Notes: generated by a model not told the origin, from the letters alone. A stretch of DNA of 64,000 bases from Priestia filamentosa (GCF_900177535.1 NZ_FXAJ01000002.1:992001-1056000); one strand, 5' to 3'; counted from the first letter of the stretch, positions 50,978-59,661 are shown. Made by a program: numbers and translations.

Positions 50978-52396
50978 TTAAATTTTCGCACCCTTTAATT
51001 CTGAACTTTCAGATATATTTCGTTTTTTATTTCCTCCGATGTAGCGATCAATCACCATCACAATAAATGGCGTGATAACAGCAATATACATATTATCAAT
51101 GCCGTATGGATCTCCAAGTAAATACCATAGGGACGTTAATACACCTGACAAACCAAGTCCAATCGTTGCTCCTCGATTTGTACTGAAAAATGGAAGATAA
51201 AATCCCATAGCAGCTACAACAGCAATAGATGTTCTTAATGCACGAGTGAAAAATGACAAACTTAGCAATTCTGGAGCTAATACAACCCCAATTAAAGGCA
51301 CAAAACCAACCACAATAGAAACAATACGCGTTACTTTCATAAGTTTTTCAGAAGATGGTTTTGCTTTTGGAGCATAAAAGTCATCAATGATTAACGTTGT
51401 TGTTGCAAGAGCAACAGTTGATACTCCTACAAAAATAGAAGCGACTAGAGATGTTGCTACAATAGCTGTTAAGATAGGATTCATATGCTCTAAAAATACT
51501 GGAAAAGCATAGATAGGGTCAATATTTGGGTACAAATAGCGGGCACAAACTCCGATAATTCCAATGGCAATCGCTAATGGTAAGCATAACAATGCAGCAT
51601 ACAAACTTGATCTTTTCGCTTCTTTTGCACTTTTGGATGAAGTAATTGCTTGAATGATAAACTGTGTGGAAAAAATAGCACCCATATTTCCAATAAGCCA
51701 AGCAAAAATTGTTGCACCACCAATTGTTCCATCCCATGTAAAATAGTGTGTGGGAAGCTCTGCTGCTACAGGCTTAAATCCACCGCATAAATAAATGGCT
51801 ACCACTACTGTGATCATGATTCCCGCATATTTAACAAGTGAGTGAAGAATGGTAACCCATGCTACGCCTTTCATTCCCCCAAAAGTGAAGTAAAACGTAC
51901 TGACAATTGCTGTAATAATAGCGCAAGTCATAAGCGGTAATCCTAATATAGAAGCAATAGCTGCTGAACCACTTAAATAGTTTCCTAGATTCACAAGAAG
52001 AAGGGCTACAATCATAATAACGGATACTACCATCTTTGTTGACTTTCCAAACTTTTGTTCAATAATTCCTGAAATTGTATATTTTCCAGTTCCATAAAAC
52101 TTATTTACAAGAAAGAAAGAAAAAAGGAAAAAGGCAATTGTTACAGTAATCAGTGACCAAGAGGAAGCAATTCCGTTTGTAAACGATGATTCTGCCGTTC
52201 CTACTGTAGACTTTGTTCCAATGAACTCTGACATTAATAGAATTCCAACAACAATCGCTGGCAGTGATTTTGCTGCATTGTTGAATTCAGCACTCGATTT
52301 ACTTCGCAACCTCATTGTTAGCCATGTTGTAAATAATATATATACGACAATAACACCTAGTACAAAAGTTAAACTCCCCGGATTTAACGTTTCCAT
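50978..52396 (-). CDS. Sodium:solute symporter (SSS family)
   Basis: About 472 residues, thirteen or so membrane helices with SSS features: GSLTFVLGVIVVYILFTTWL, SEFIGTKSTVGTAESSF (Na-site helix 1 region), FGGMKGVAWVTILHSLVKY (the GG..A..xTD-like segment) and ATSLVASIFVGVSTVALATT. It probably imports the acid-sugar substrate with Na+. ATG at 52396 is chosen because AGGGGG lies 9 bases upstream; the frame extends upstream to 52456 without support. It follows pdxA with a 146-base gap that contains a cre-like site, so a second entry promoter is possible. Confidence 0.88.
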   Translation of the reverse strand: METLNPGSLTFVLGVIVVYILFTTWLTMRLRSKSSAEFNNAAKSLPAIVVGILLMSEFIGTKSTVGTAESSFTNGIASSWSLITVTIAFFLFSFFLVNKFYGTGKYTISGIIEQKFGKSTKMVVSVIMIVALLLVNLGNYLSGSAAIASILGLPLMTCAIITAIVSTFYFTFGGMKGVAWVTILHSLVKYAGIMITVVVAIYLCGGFKPVAAELPTHYFTWDGTIGGATIFAWLIGNMGAIFSTQFIIQAITSSKSAKEAKRSSLYAALLCLPLAIAIGIIGVCARYLYPNIDPIYAFPVFLEHMNPILTAIVATSLVASIFVGVSTVALATTTLIIDDFYAPKAKPSSEKLMKVTRIVSIVVGFVPLIGVVLAPELLSLSFFTRALRTSIAVVAAMGFYLPFFSTNRGATIGLGLSGVLTSLWYLLGDPYGIDNMYIAVITPFIVMVIDRYIGGNKKRNISESSELKGAKI

Positions 52397-52481
52397 CCTC
52401 CGCATCCCCCTATAAGGATCTTTTCCAGCTTTTAAAATCCTTGTTTTATAAATCACCTTACAACTCTATCTACCCTATAAA

Positions 52482-52495
52482 AGATAACGCTTACA
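52482..52495 (-). promoter_or_regulatory. cre-like site before the symporter gene
   Basis: TGTAAGCGTTATCT on the minus strand matches TGWAANCGNTNWCA at 13 of 14 positions. It lies in the pdxA-symporter gap and suggests CcpA control of this part of the operon. Confidence 0.6.
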
Positions 52496-52542
52496 TGTGT
52501 ATTCCTAAAGGAGAAGGCCTTAAAAGCCTCCACTTCCTTATG

Positions 52543-53547
52543 CTATTTCACCGCTTCTTTTGGAGCTAATTCCGCTGCTGAAGCAATAGCTGCCAGCATA
52601 CTACGTTCATCAACAATCCCAGTTCCTGCAATGTCAAAAGCTGTACCATGATCAACTGACGTTCGGATAACTCCCCCGTTTAATCCAACTGTAATATTAA
52701 CTCCTTCTTCAAGTCCTAACACTTTGATTGGCACATGCCCTTGATCATGATAGCAAGCAATCACAATATCAAAATCTCCTCGAACTGCTCGGAAAAAGAG
52801 GGTATCAGCCGGATATGGTCCTGTAACATTCATTCCTTCGTTTGCTGCTTTTTCAATAGCAGGAACAAGCTTTTCTTCCTCTTCTCCTTCACCAAAGAGA
52901 CCATTTTCTCCAGCATGAGGATTAATCCCGCAAACGGCGATCTTCGGATCACTGTACCCAGCTCTTTGTAGTGTTTCATGCGCTAATTTCACCACTGTGT
53001 ACGTTCTTTCCGGATTAATTAAATCAATCGCTTTTCTTAATCCAACGTGAGTTGTAAGGTGAATCACTTTTAGTTTTGGGGATGACAACATCATAGAGTA
53101 GCTTTTTGTATCTGTTAGTTCTGCTAAAATTTCAGTATGACCAGGATACGAATAACCACCTTTATGAAGCGCTTCTTTATTTAACGGTGCTGTGCAAATA
53201 GCGTGGATTGCTTTCTCTTTGGCTAGATGAATGGCTTTTTCAATAAATTTGAATGCAGCGCTTCCTGCCTCAGGTGAAACCTCCCCAAATGGTAAGTTCT
53301 CTGGAAGAAGATCAAGACTAATGCAATTTATCACACCATGAATAAATTTCCCTTCGGTAACATTGTGAATCTCTCGTATCTCTGCAGAAGACTGTAGCAA
53401 CTCTGCAGCTCTTTTCAAAATTTTTGCATCGCCAATAACAACCGGGTCACACATTTCATAAACCGAAGAATGAGCAAGTGCTTTGACAATAACTTCAGGT
53501 CCTACCCCAGCTCCATCTCCCATTGTAATTCCAATAATAGGTTTCAT
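52543..53547 (-). CDS. PdxA-type 4-phospho-acid-sugar dehydrogenase
   Basis: 334 residues of the PdxA family. GDGAGVGPEVIVKAL is near residue 11; metal ligands are expected in YPGHTEILAEL, the His of LTTHVGLRKAI and CYHDQGHVPIK; GVNITVGLNGGVIRTSVDHG is near residue 280. PdxA oxidises and decarboxylates 4-phosphohydroxythreonine in B6 synthesis, but PdxA2 proteins paired with DUF1537 kinases convert 4-phospho-D-threonate (or related) to dihydroxyacetone phosphate and CO2. Pairing with the kinase directly upstream favours the catabolic role. ATG at 53547 has GAGGAGG upstream; the longer frame is rejected. Confidence 0.88.
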   Translation of the reverse strand: MKPIIGITMGDGAGVGPEVIVKALAHSSVYEMCDPVVIGDAKILKRAAELLQSSAEIREIHNVTEGKFIHGVINCISLDLLPENLPFGEVSPEAGSAAFKFIEKAIHLAKEKAIHAICTAPLNKEALHKGGYSYPGHTEILAELTDTKSYSMMLSSPKLKVIHLTTHVGLRKAIDLINPERTYTVVKLAHETLQRAGYSDPKIAVCGINPHAGENGLFGEGEEEEKLVPAIEKAANEGMNVTGPYPADTLFFRAVRGDFDIVIACYHDQGHVPIKVLGLEEGVNITVGLNGGVIRTSVDHGTAFDIAGTGIVDERSMLAAIASAAELAPKEAVK

Positions 53548-53571
53548 AATAGCCTCCTCAAGCTTCAAATT

Positions 53572-54885
53572 TCAAACCGTTTTATGATTTAAAGCATCTA
53601 AACGATCGCTTTTTCTTCCTTGCAGTTTATAAAGCGATTTCACCATTGCTAGTTCAGTTCCAAAGCTTCCTGCTTTTGTAACGGCAAAAATCTCTTGATT
53701 ATCAAGCTTTCCGAGTGGAATCCCAGCTTCCACCTCATCCATGAGTTGAAAAGAGTTTGCGTTTAACCTGTTTAGTACTTGCTGAGCGGTATCTCCCCCT
53801 GTAAGAAAGAGGTTCTTAAGACCGTAAACTTCTATAAGTTTGCACGAAACGTCTCCAAGCATAGCTGAAATTTCGTTACTTATTCTCACAGCACTATAAC
53901 CATATTTCTTCGCCATTTCTTGTGTTTCTTTCACTTTTGCAGACGAGAACAAGGCAACATTTTTCCCGTATTTAAAAGCTTCGCCAGCTTCAGTTAGAAT
54001 GCGATGAATTTCTTTTCTCAACCCTTCCTTTGGCTCTAGAATGTTTTTCGGGTTTATTTCTAAGCCAACTGTGTTTGTTCTACATTGGAGTGTGTGAAGC
54101 TGATTTCTACCAACTTTACTTACGCTTCCTACAACAAATAAAACTGGATTGTTATTATAAGTAAGCTGAAGCTGATCTCTTTTTTTTTGTAATCCGTAAA
54201 GAGGCGGTAAGTAGTTAATAAGCCCTGTCGATCCGACCCAAACAACAGAAAGATCTGTTTGAGCAACGGCTGTGACAAGAGAGCTTAAATCTCTTTCTTC
54301 AATCGCATCAACTGTTATATATGAAATTCCTTGTTCTTTAAATTGAGCAAGCTTCTTACCCACATTTTCACTGCCGATTCGCAAGTCTTTATAAAAAAGG
54401 TGACCAACCTTTCGTTTAGCTTGTTGTTCAATTAAATGTGAAATTTCCGACTCTCTTACAGGAGTTTTAGGGTCATTTGCTACTTCTGTTTCGTGAAGCT
54501 CCTTTTGATGCAGAAAGTGAATACCATCTACAACTTGACGTCCTGCTTTAGGAAAAGCGGGTGAGATTAACACAAAATCGGGACAAAAAACATCCGCAAC
54601 AGCATTGATTTCTTGCCCAATGTTTCCTCTCATTGTGGAATCAATTTTTTTGTATACAATATCAAATGGTTGTTTCTGAACCCACTTCGCTACTTTTCTC
54701 ACTCTTTTATAGGCTTCATTTTCAGCTAAAGCACGGCTATCTGTATTAAAGATAACAGCTTGGTTTTCTTGAACTTTTTCATGATATTTTTGCAGAACAA
54801 CAGATACATCAAGCCCATATTGGACTAGCTGACCTCCGCAATCACTTGCTCCAGTTAAATCATCAGAAATTACGGATATTCTCAT
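53572..54885 (-). CDS. Four-carbon acid sugar kinase (DUF1537)
   Basis: 437 residues, two domains. The N-terminal SBD_N part has ISDDLTGASDCGG (substrate-binding Asp-Asp), the middle has YKKIDSTMRGNIGQE, and the C-terminal nucleotide-binding part has VGSVSKVGRNQL, FLTGGDTAQQVLNRL and KAGSFGTELA. Members phosphorylate D-threonate, D-erythronate or L-threonate at O4. The product is the substrate of the PdxA-type enzyme encoded 24 bases downstream. AAAGGTG lies 7 bases before the ATG (54885). Which C4 acid is used cannot be read from sequence. Confidence 0.9.
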   Translation of the reverse strand: MRISVISDDLTGASDCGGQLVQYGLDVSVVLQKYHEKVQENQAVIFNTDSRALAENEAYKRVRKVAKWVQKQPFDIVYKKIDSTMRGNIGQEINAVADVFCPDFVLISPAFPKAGRQVVDGIHFLHQKELHETEVANDPKTPVRESEISHLIEQQAKRKVGHLFYKDLRIGSENVGKKLAQFKEQGISYITVDAIEERDLSSLVTAVAQTDLSVVWVGSTGLINYLPPLYGLQKKRDQLQLTYNNNPVLFVVGSVSKVGRNQLHTLQCRTNTVGLEINPKNILEPKEGLRKEIHRILTEAGEAFKYGKNVALFSSAKVKETQEMAKKYGYSAVRISNEISAMLGDVSCKLIEVYGLKNLFLTGGDTAQQVLNRLNANSFQLMDEVEAGIPLGKLDNQEIFAVTKAGSFGTELAMVKSLYKLQGRKSDRLDALNHKTV

Positions 54886-54905
54886 CAATCATCATCACCT
54901 TTACG

Positions 54906-56072
54906 TTAAACAAGTAGTTTGCGGTAGATTGTTTCCATATCTTCTAAGCTTAGCTCTTTTGGATTGTTATTTAAAAGACGCGTTACTTTTGAAGCCGAAA
55001 CTGCTAATGAAGAAACGTCTTCTTCTGTTACTCCATACTCTTTAAGATTTTGTGGAATTTCTAACAAGTTAGTCCATTCTACGATTTTTTCGACTACTTT
55101 TTCTGCTGCTTCTCTTTCGGTTAACTCTCTTGTGTCAATTCCCATTGGTTGGGCTACTAGAGAGAGACGTTCTTCAATTGCGTCCATATTAAATTTCATT
55201 ACGTGTGGAAGGAGCATAGAGTTCGCAACACCGTGTGGAATTTTAAATTTGCCTCCTAACGGATAAGCTAAGGCATGAACTGCTGCTGTTCCTGCGCTTG
55301 TTAAAGCCATTCCTCCGTACATTGAACCAAGAAGCATTTTCTCACGTGCTACAACAGAAGAACCATTTTGATATGCTTCAACAATGCTAGCTGAGATAAG
55401 ACGAATAGATTCCATTGCTACCATGTCACTAATTAAATTTGCTTTATTTGAGATAAATGACTCAAGCGAATGTGTGAACGCATCCATCCCTGTTGCAGCC
55501 GTAATTGGGCGAGGCAAACTAAGCGTTAAAATAGGATCAAGAAAAACAAGGTTTGGAAGAAGATGCTTACTGACTACCCCTATCTTCAGTTCTTCATCAG
55601 GAATAGTTACAATGGCGTTTGGCGTTACTTCAGAACCTGTTCCTGAAGTGGATGGAATTAAAAGTGTTGGAATTCCTGGTTTCTCCACTAAATCCGTTCC
55701 TAACATGTCTTTAAGGGATTGTTTATTTGTTGCTAGAACAGAGAGAATTTTAACTGCGTCAAGAACGCTTCCTCCCCCAAGTCCAATGAACACATCATAT
55801 TGTTGATGTTTTATAGATTCGAAAACTTCTTCAATATTCTGAAGTGTAGGTTCTGGAAGAACGTCAATGTTTATATCTGATTCAATTCCATGTTTGGCTA
55901 AGTCATTCTTCACTTGCTCAACAAAACCCAAACGTTTCATCGTTGGCTGTGTCACAATTAACGTTCTTTTAAGCTCTTCCCCTAAAAGATGAAGATACTC
56001 TCCTATATTTTTGAGACTATCAGCACCTGAAATAATATGATCAGCTGTTTGAAATTGATATAAGTTTGTCAT
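54906..56072 (-). CDS. Iron-containing alcohol dehydrogenase of acid-sugar operon
   Basis: 388 residues, Fe-ADH family. GLGGGSVLDAVKILSVL is near residue 96 (NAD site) and IPSTSGTGSEVTPNAIV near 140. TGMDAFTHSLES and AVHALAYPLGG..IPHGVANSMLLPH carry the Asp and His ligands of the active-site metal. It probably interconverts an aldehyde and alcohol of the pathway, for instance reducing the four-carbon aldehyde product of the aldolase. It is only about 20 bases from the kinase gene and 38 from the aldolase gene, so co-transcribed. Confidence 0.9.
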   Translation of the reverse strand: MTNLYQFQTADHIISGADSLKNIGEYLHLLGEELKRTLIVTQPTMKRLGFVEQVKNDLAKHGIESDINIDVLPEPTLQNIEEVFESIKHQQYDVFIGLGGGSVLDAVKILSVLATNKQSLKDMLGTDLVEKPGIPTLLIPSTSGTGSEVTPNAIVTIPDEELKIGVVSKHLLPNLVFLDPILTLSLPRPITAATGMDAFTHSLESFISNKANLISDMVAMESIRLISASIVEAYQNGSSVVAREKMLLGSMYGGMALTSAGTAAVHALAYPLGGKFKIPHGVANSMLLPHVMKFNMDAIEERLSLVAQPMGIDTRELTEREAAEKVVEKIVEWTNLLEIPQNLKEYGVTEEDVSSLAVSASKVTRLLNNNPKELSLEDMETIYRKLLV

Positions 56073-56110
56073 CTACTCGCCCTCTTTCCTTTCTATCATT
56101 CACTTACACT

Positions 56111-56989
56111 TTATTTTTTGTAGCCCTCAACCATCTTCTGAATATGAGCAAGTTCCATTCCTGAAATCGGTTGAACAGGGAACTTCGGTGGCCCGACCGG
56201 AAGCCCATAAAGTTCTACAGCCTTTTTTAAAGCTGCTGGTAACGTTCCATATTGAAAAGTATCACGTAAAGGATGTAACTTTTGTTGGGCTTCTTCTGCT
56301 TTATCCAGATTACCTTGGGACCAATTGTTGTAAATATCAACAACTATTTCAGGAATCATATTGGCAGTTGCTGCTATTGCGCCAACGCCGCCTTCTTGTA
56401 ACGTTTTTAGAATAAGAGAATCTGTACCTGCTAATATGCTAAAGTCTTCTTCCTTTGTTTCATAAATATACTGTTTAATATTTTCGAAGTTTCCACTGCT
56501 ATCTTTAATTCCGATAATATTGTCAACCTTAGCTAAAGTTGCCACTGTTTGCGGATTTAAACTCATCCCAGTTTTTGAAGGAATGTTATATAGAAGAATA
56601 GGTAGAGAAGTTGAGGAAGCTATTTTTTGAAAATGAACAATTACCTCTTCTTGCGTTGGAGTAACAAAATAAGGGGTAATGATAGAAAGAGCATCAACTC
56701 CTAATCTCTCCATCTTGTTAGACAAAGAAATCACTTCTTCTGTGCTATTTCCTCCTGTCCCTACAACAACGGGAACTCTTCCATTTACTTCTTCTACAAG
56801 CACTTCAGCAATTTTTAATTTTTCTTCTTCTGTTAATAAATGAAACTCACCGTTTGTACCTAGAGCAAAGAGCCCGTGTACTCCTGCATCAATAAGCGAG
56901 TTTGCTAGCTGGCGCAATACAGGTTCATTAACTTTCTGTTGAGCTGTTAAAGGTGTTAGTAACGCTGGAATGATGCCTTTTACTTTCAT
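56111..56989 (-). CDS. DapA/NanA-family aldolase or dehydratase
   Basis: 292-residue TIM-barrel class I aldolase. FALGTNGEFHLLTEEEK (usual GTTGE), LLYNIPSKTGMSL with the relay Tyr, and IIGIKDSSG with the Schiff-base Lys are present. In true dihydrodipicolinate synthase an Arg follows YN.PS and binds aspartate semialdehyde; here it is Lys, arguing against DapA. The family includes 2-keto-3-deoxy sugar-acid aldolases and sialic-acid lyase. It is the first structural gene of the operon. ATG 56989 has AAGGAGG 8 bases upstream. The sugar-acid substrate is not known. Confidence 0.88.
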   Translation of the reverse strand: MKVKGIIPALLTPLTAQQKVNEPVLRQLANSLIDAGVHGLFALGTNGEFHLLTEEEKLKIAEVLVEEVNGRVPVVVGTGGNSTEEVISLSNKMERLGVDALSIITPYFVTPTQEEVIVHFQKIASSTSLPILLYNIPSKTGMSLNPQTVATLAKVDNIIGIKDSSGNFENIKQYIYETKEEDFSILAGTDSLILKTLQEGGVGAIAATANMIPEIVVDIYNNWSQGNLDKAEEAQQKLHPLRDTFQYGTLPAALKKAVELYGLPVGPPKFPVQPISGMELAHIQKMVEGYKK

Positions 56990-57030
56990 TTTGATTTCCT
57001 CCTTATTAAAAGCGAGCTTCATTGTTTATT

Positions 57031-57053
57031 TTTAAAACACAATGTGTTTTAAA
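57031..57053. promoter_or_regulatory. 23-bp palindrome in operon leader
   Basis: TTTAAAACACA and TGTGTTTTAAA are perfect 11-bp arms around one base, between the transcription start and the ribosome site of the aldolase gene. Possible operator for a second regulator, or an RNA hairpin. Confidence 0.6.
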
Positions 57054-57056
57054 CTA

Positions 57057-57106
57057 TGTAAAGCGTTTACAATATTCATTGTATTACCTTATGTTTAATT
57101 TAGCAA
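57057..57106 (-). promoter_or_regulatory. Sigma-A promoter and cre box of acid-sugar operon
   Basis: On the minus strand: TTGCTA (57101-57106), a 17-base spacer, TACAAT (57078-57083). TGTAAACGCTTTACA (57057-57071) at the start of transcription is a symmetric cre-like box. No sigma-54 (-24/-12) element is visible, although the regulator gene looks like a sigma-54 activator. Confidence 0.75.
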
Positions 57107-57118
57107 CATTAAAATTAT

Positions 57119-57152
57119 AATTGTTTAAAAAATAACGAAAATTGTTTAAAAA
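57119..57152 (-). promoter_or_regulatory. 13-bp direct repeat upstream of the -35
   Basis: TTTTTAAACAATT occurs twice on the minus strand (57140-57152 and 57119-57131), exactly 21 bases apart, i.e. two helical turns, ending about 12 bases before the -35. This is a good place for an activator that contacts sigma-A RNA polymerase; the PrpR-like protein is the obvious candidate. Confidence 0.65.
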
Positions 57153-57193
57153 TAAAACAGTTGCCTTTATTAAAAAAGGCAACTGTTTTATTT
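57150..57193. terminator. Terminator of the PrpR-like gene
   Basis: AAATAAAACAGTTGCC and GGCAACTGTTTTATTT form a perfect 16-bp stem; it overlaps the stop codon of the regulator gene and separates it from the operon it precedes. Confidence 0.88.
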
Positions 57194-58961
57194 ACTTTAA
57201 CTTTCGCCATAGGGTTGTGCGGTTAATTCCAAGTCTCTGAGCCGTTTTCGTTTGGTTCATTCCTTCTTCTTTCCATACTTTTTGGATGATTTTCCGCTCA
57301 ATCTCTTCTAATGTGCCGTTTAAGTCTATATTGGCTGAAACTTCAGTTCTTTCTTTTATTACAGTAGCTTTCTTAACGTCTTTGTATTCTAAAAATGGGC
57401 CTTTGGCAAGGACCATACTCTCCTGGATAAAGCGCTTTAGTTCATTTAAGTTGCCATTCCATTTCAACCGTTTCAGTTCTTCTACTGCCTGAGGACGAAT
57501 TCCAACAATTTGTTTTCCAAGCTTTATATTTAACTCTCCAATAAGCAAAATAGTCAAGCTTTCAATATCTTCCGTACGATCACGTAAGGAAGGAAGGGAA
57601 AGGATCGTTCCAGCTAAAGCATAGTACAATGGCGGATATAACTCCTCAATTTCTAGCAAGTGTTTTGGGTCTTGCTGAGATGAAGAAAGAAAACGAGATG
57701 CTTGGGCCTCATTATTTACATAAAAAGCGAGTTTTTTTTGAAGTGATAAAGGGATATATTCCACATTTTTCAAGAAAATACTGCCATGAACATGATTAGA
57801 GAACAAGTGCTGCAGACTTTCGTTGCTTAGTAACTCTTCCCATTGATCAGCATCTACAACATTGCAATCAATCACAACAAGCGGATACTGGCGTCTACCG
57901 CTATTAAAGTGAATGTATCGTGCAAGTCTGCTTTTTCCTGTTCCCTCTTCACCACTGATCCATACGGATACATCTGTATTGGCACACATTTCAGCATTTG
58001 CGATAGCTTCTTTCATTACATTACTTTTTGTTGCTATTCCCCCTAAGCTGTTTTTGGTTATATATTCAGTTGAAGGTGAAATAACAGATATACCATTTGC
58101 CTGCTTTTCATCTAGAAGCCCCTTCGTTATTCGAAAAACAAAAAGCTCTGAACTCTCATTTCGAAGTTTGTTCCCTGTGATGTTCCAGAAAGATCCGTTC
58201 ATCTGTAACATCGTTTTGAATGTTCCTTGTGTTGATGCGTAACGGATGGCTTCTTTTAAATTAAATTTGTGCTCGAGTTCATTTCCAATCTTCTCCGAGA
58301 AAGAAGGATTAGAGAATAGAGCAGCTCCGTTTATATCATATACAATAATTGCTTCTTGCTCTTCTTGTAGAAGCTGATGCGATATTAAATATTTTTTGTG
58401 TAAAGAAGAGAGAAAACGATAACTTCTTTTCGCTTGTTGAAACGATTTTAATACGCTCTCTTTTCCAGACGTTAATAAAATTCCGTTTAACCCTAATTCT
58501 TCTGCTTTCTTTGTTGTACTAGCATCACCAATAATATTTTCATAGCCCTTTTGCTGTAAATTAGCTAAAATAGGCTGAATTTCGTCTTCTTCTGTTATTT
58601 TAAAAGAAGAAATATCAATATCTAAGATTTCGCAAATTGTAGCTGCTCCCTCTGAAATAGGAGAAAACCCTACAATAGCTGTTTTACCCGGGTAACCTTT
58701 AACAAGGGTTAAAACACGAAGCATATCGTAACCTGAAACTTCTATTTCAACAACGGGAATCGAAACCTTTCTTTCGATAAGCTCCGCTGTTCCACCGCGA
58801 CTAATAATTACATCTACCCCGTGATCACAGGCTTTTTTCGCAAGCGACAACCCTTCCTCTAAATCTCCAATCTCTACTTGAAGTTCGAAGTCTTCCTGTT
58901 CTCCTAAACTTATCATTAATTCTTTTAGCCCTGTATAAGGTGCAATGGCCATTACCTTCAT
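57192..58961 (-). CDS. PrpR-like regulator lacking the GAFTGA loop
   Basis: About 589 residues. A PrpR_N sensor domain is at about 1-170 (VMAIAPYTGLKELM, DVIISRGGTAELIE). A PAS-like region (about 195-280) has AIIVYDINGAALFSNPSF. An AAA+ domain follows (about 310-510), with Walker A GEEGTGKSRLA but no ELFGHEKGAFTGA segment, and KNVEY in place of the Walker B DEIGE. The C-terminal Fis-type HTH has NQTKTAQRLGINRTTLWRKL. Without GAFTGA it cannot remodel sigma-54 polymerase, so it should work with sigma-A or as a repressor. ATG 58961 follows GAAGGTG. It lies just upstream of the operon on the same strand. Confidence 0.85.
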   Translation of the reverse strand: MKVMAIAPYTGLKELMISLGEQEDFELQVEIGDLEEGLSLAKKACDHGVDVIISRGGTAELIERKVSIPVVEIEVSGYDMLRVLTLVKGYPGKTAIVGFSPISEGAATICEILDIDISSFKITEEDEIQPILANLQQKGYENIIGDASTTKKAEELGLNGILLTSGKESVLKSFQQAKRSYRFLSSLHKKYLISHQLLQEEQEAIIVYDINGAALFSNPSFSEKIGNELEHKFNLKEAIRYASTQGTFKTMLQMNGSFWNITGNKLRNESSELFVFRITKGLLDEKQANGISVISPSTEYITKNSLGGIATKSNVMKEAIANAEMCANTDVSVWISGEEGTGKSRLARYIHFNSGRRQYPLVVIDCNVVDADQWEELLSNESLQHLFSNHVHGSIFLKNVEYIPLSLQKKLAFYVNNEAQASRFLSSSQQDPKHLLEIEELYPPLYYALAGTILSLPSLRDRTEDIESLTILLIGELNIKLGKQIVGIRPQAVEELKRLKWNGNLNELKRFIQESMVLAKGPFLEYKDVKKATVIKERTEVSANIDLNGTLEEIERKIIQKVWKEEGMNQTKTAQRLGINRTTLWRKLK

Positions 58962-59217
58962 CTTATCACCTTCTGTTTCTGTTGCAAATTTAAACACATC
59001 TTTAATATATCAAACTTTCCTATTTATTCAAAAGTAAAATAATTGTGGAAAAGAGATTTTAAAGATAGAACGATAAGCAACATTCCTTTAGACGATGAAT
59101 CGTTGCCACTTATATAGAAAGTTAGCACCTATACTATTTATAGAAAGAAGTTCATCACTATCCAACAATCAGAAAAAATGGCATAATAAAAGCAGCTATC
59201 TTATGAGGAGTCGAAGT

Positions 59218-59661
59218 ATGGAAAAAAACAAGCAAAAAGAACAAAAACTTGCGGAATTTCAGGACGTATTTCAAAACGTATTTCGAAAGCTAAAAAAGCA
59301 AAACGACCTTTTCCCTAAAACAAAATATAATCTAGCAGATGGACATATTTTAATTCTTCTCTATCTTTCTAAAAAAGGAAGATGTACAGCTTCTGAAGTG
59401 ACGTCTTATTTAGGAATCACGTCAGGAGGGGGTACAGTGTTAACGAGCACCCTTTTTAAACATCATTTAATTGACCGAGTGCGTTTAGAAAGCGATCGAA
59501 GAGTTATTCAACTTTCACTCACTGAGGAAGGAAAAAAGGTTGTAAATGAAGTGATAAAGCAACGAGCAGAGGCATTTATTGAACTTTTTCGAGATATGAA
59601 AGATGAAGAGATTGATCAAGTGACAAATGTGTTTAAAAAGTTGGACAACTTGTTAACATAA
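59218..59661 (+). CDS. MarR family regulator
   Basis: 147-residue winged-helix MarR protein. LADGHILILLYLSKKGRCTA and SEVTSYLGITSGGGTVLTST form the helix-turn-helix, DRVRLESDRRVIQLSLTEEG the wing, and the C-terminal helices dimerise. ATG at 59218 with GAGGAG 7 bases upstream is the start; the frame reaches back to 59095 without a ribosome site. It is divergent from the PrpR-like gene by 256 bases and single-gene with a very strong terminator. Target and ligand unknown. Confidence 0.9.
   Translation: MEKNKQKEQKLAEFQDVFQNVFRKLKKQNDLFPKTKYNLADGHILILLYLSKKGRCTASEVTSYLGITSGGGTVLTSTLFKHHLIDRVRLESDRRVIQLSLTEEGKKVVNEVIKQRAEAFIELFRDMKDEEIDQVTNVFKKLDNLLT

Noticed and set aside
52543-53547. Calling the PdxA protein a vitamin B6 biosynthesis enzyme
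   Set aside because: It is translationally adjacent to a DUF1537 kinase, and bacilli make B6 by the PdxST route; a catabolic PdxA2 role fits better.
55384-55806. Plus-strand 140-codon ORF inside the Fe-ADH gene, and similar long antisense ORFs in 5.2-5.8, 18.4-18.7, 36.5-37.3 and 57.9-58.2 kb
   Set aside because: No ribosome sites and low-quality translations; all lie antisense or out of frame to well supported genes.
56111-56989. Calling the aldolase dihydrodipicolinate synthase (DapA)
   Set aside because: The Arg that binds aspartate semialdehyde is Lys here, the GTTGE motif is GTNGE, and the context is sugar-acid catabolism.
57023-57191. Sigma-54 promoter for the operon under the PrpR-like regulator
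   Set aside because: No TGGCAC-N5-TTGC-type element in the gap, and a good sigma-A promoter is present; the regulator also lacks GAFTGA.
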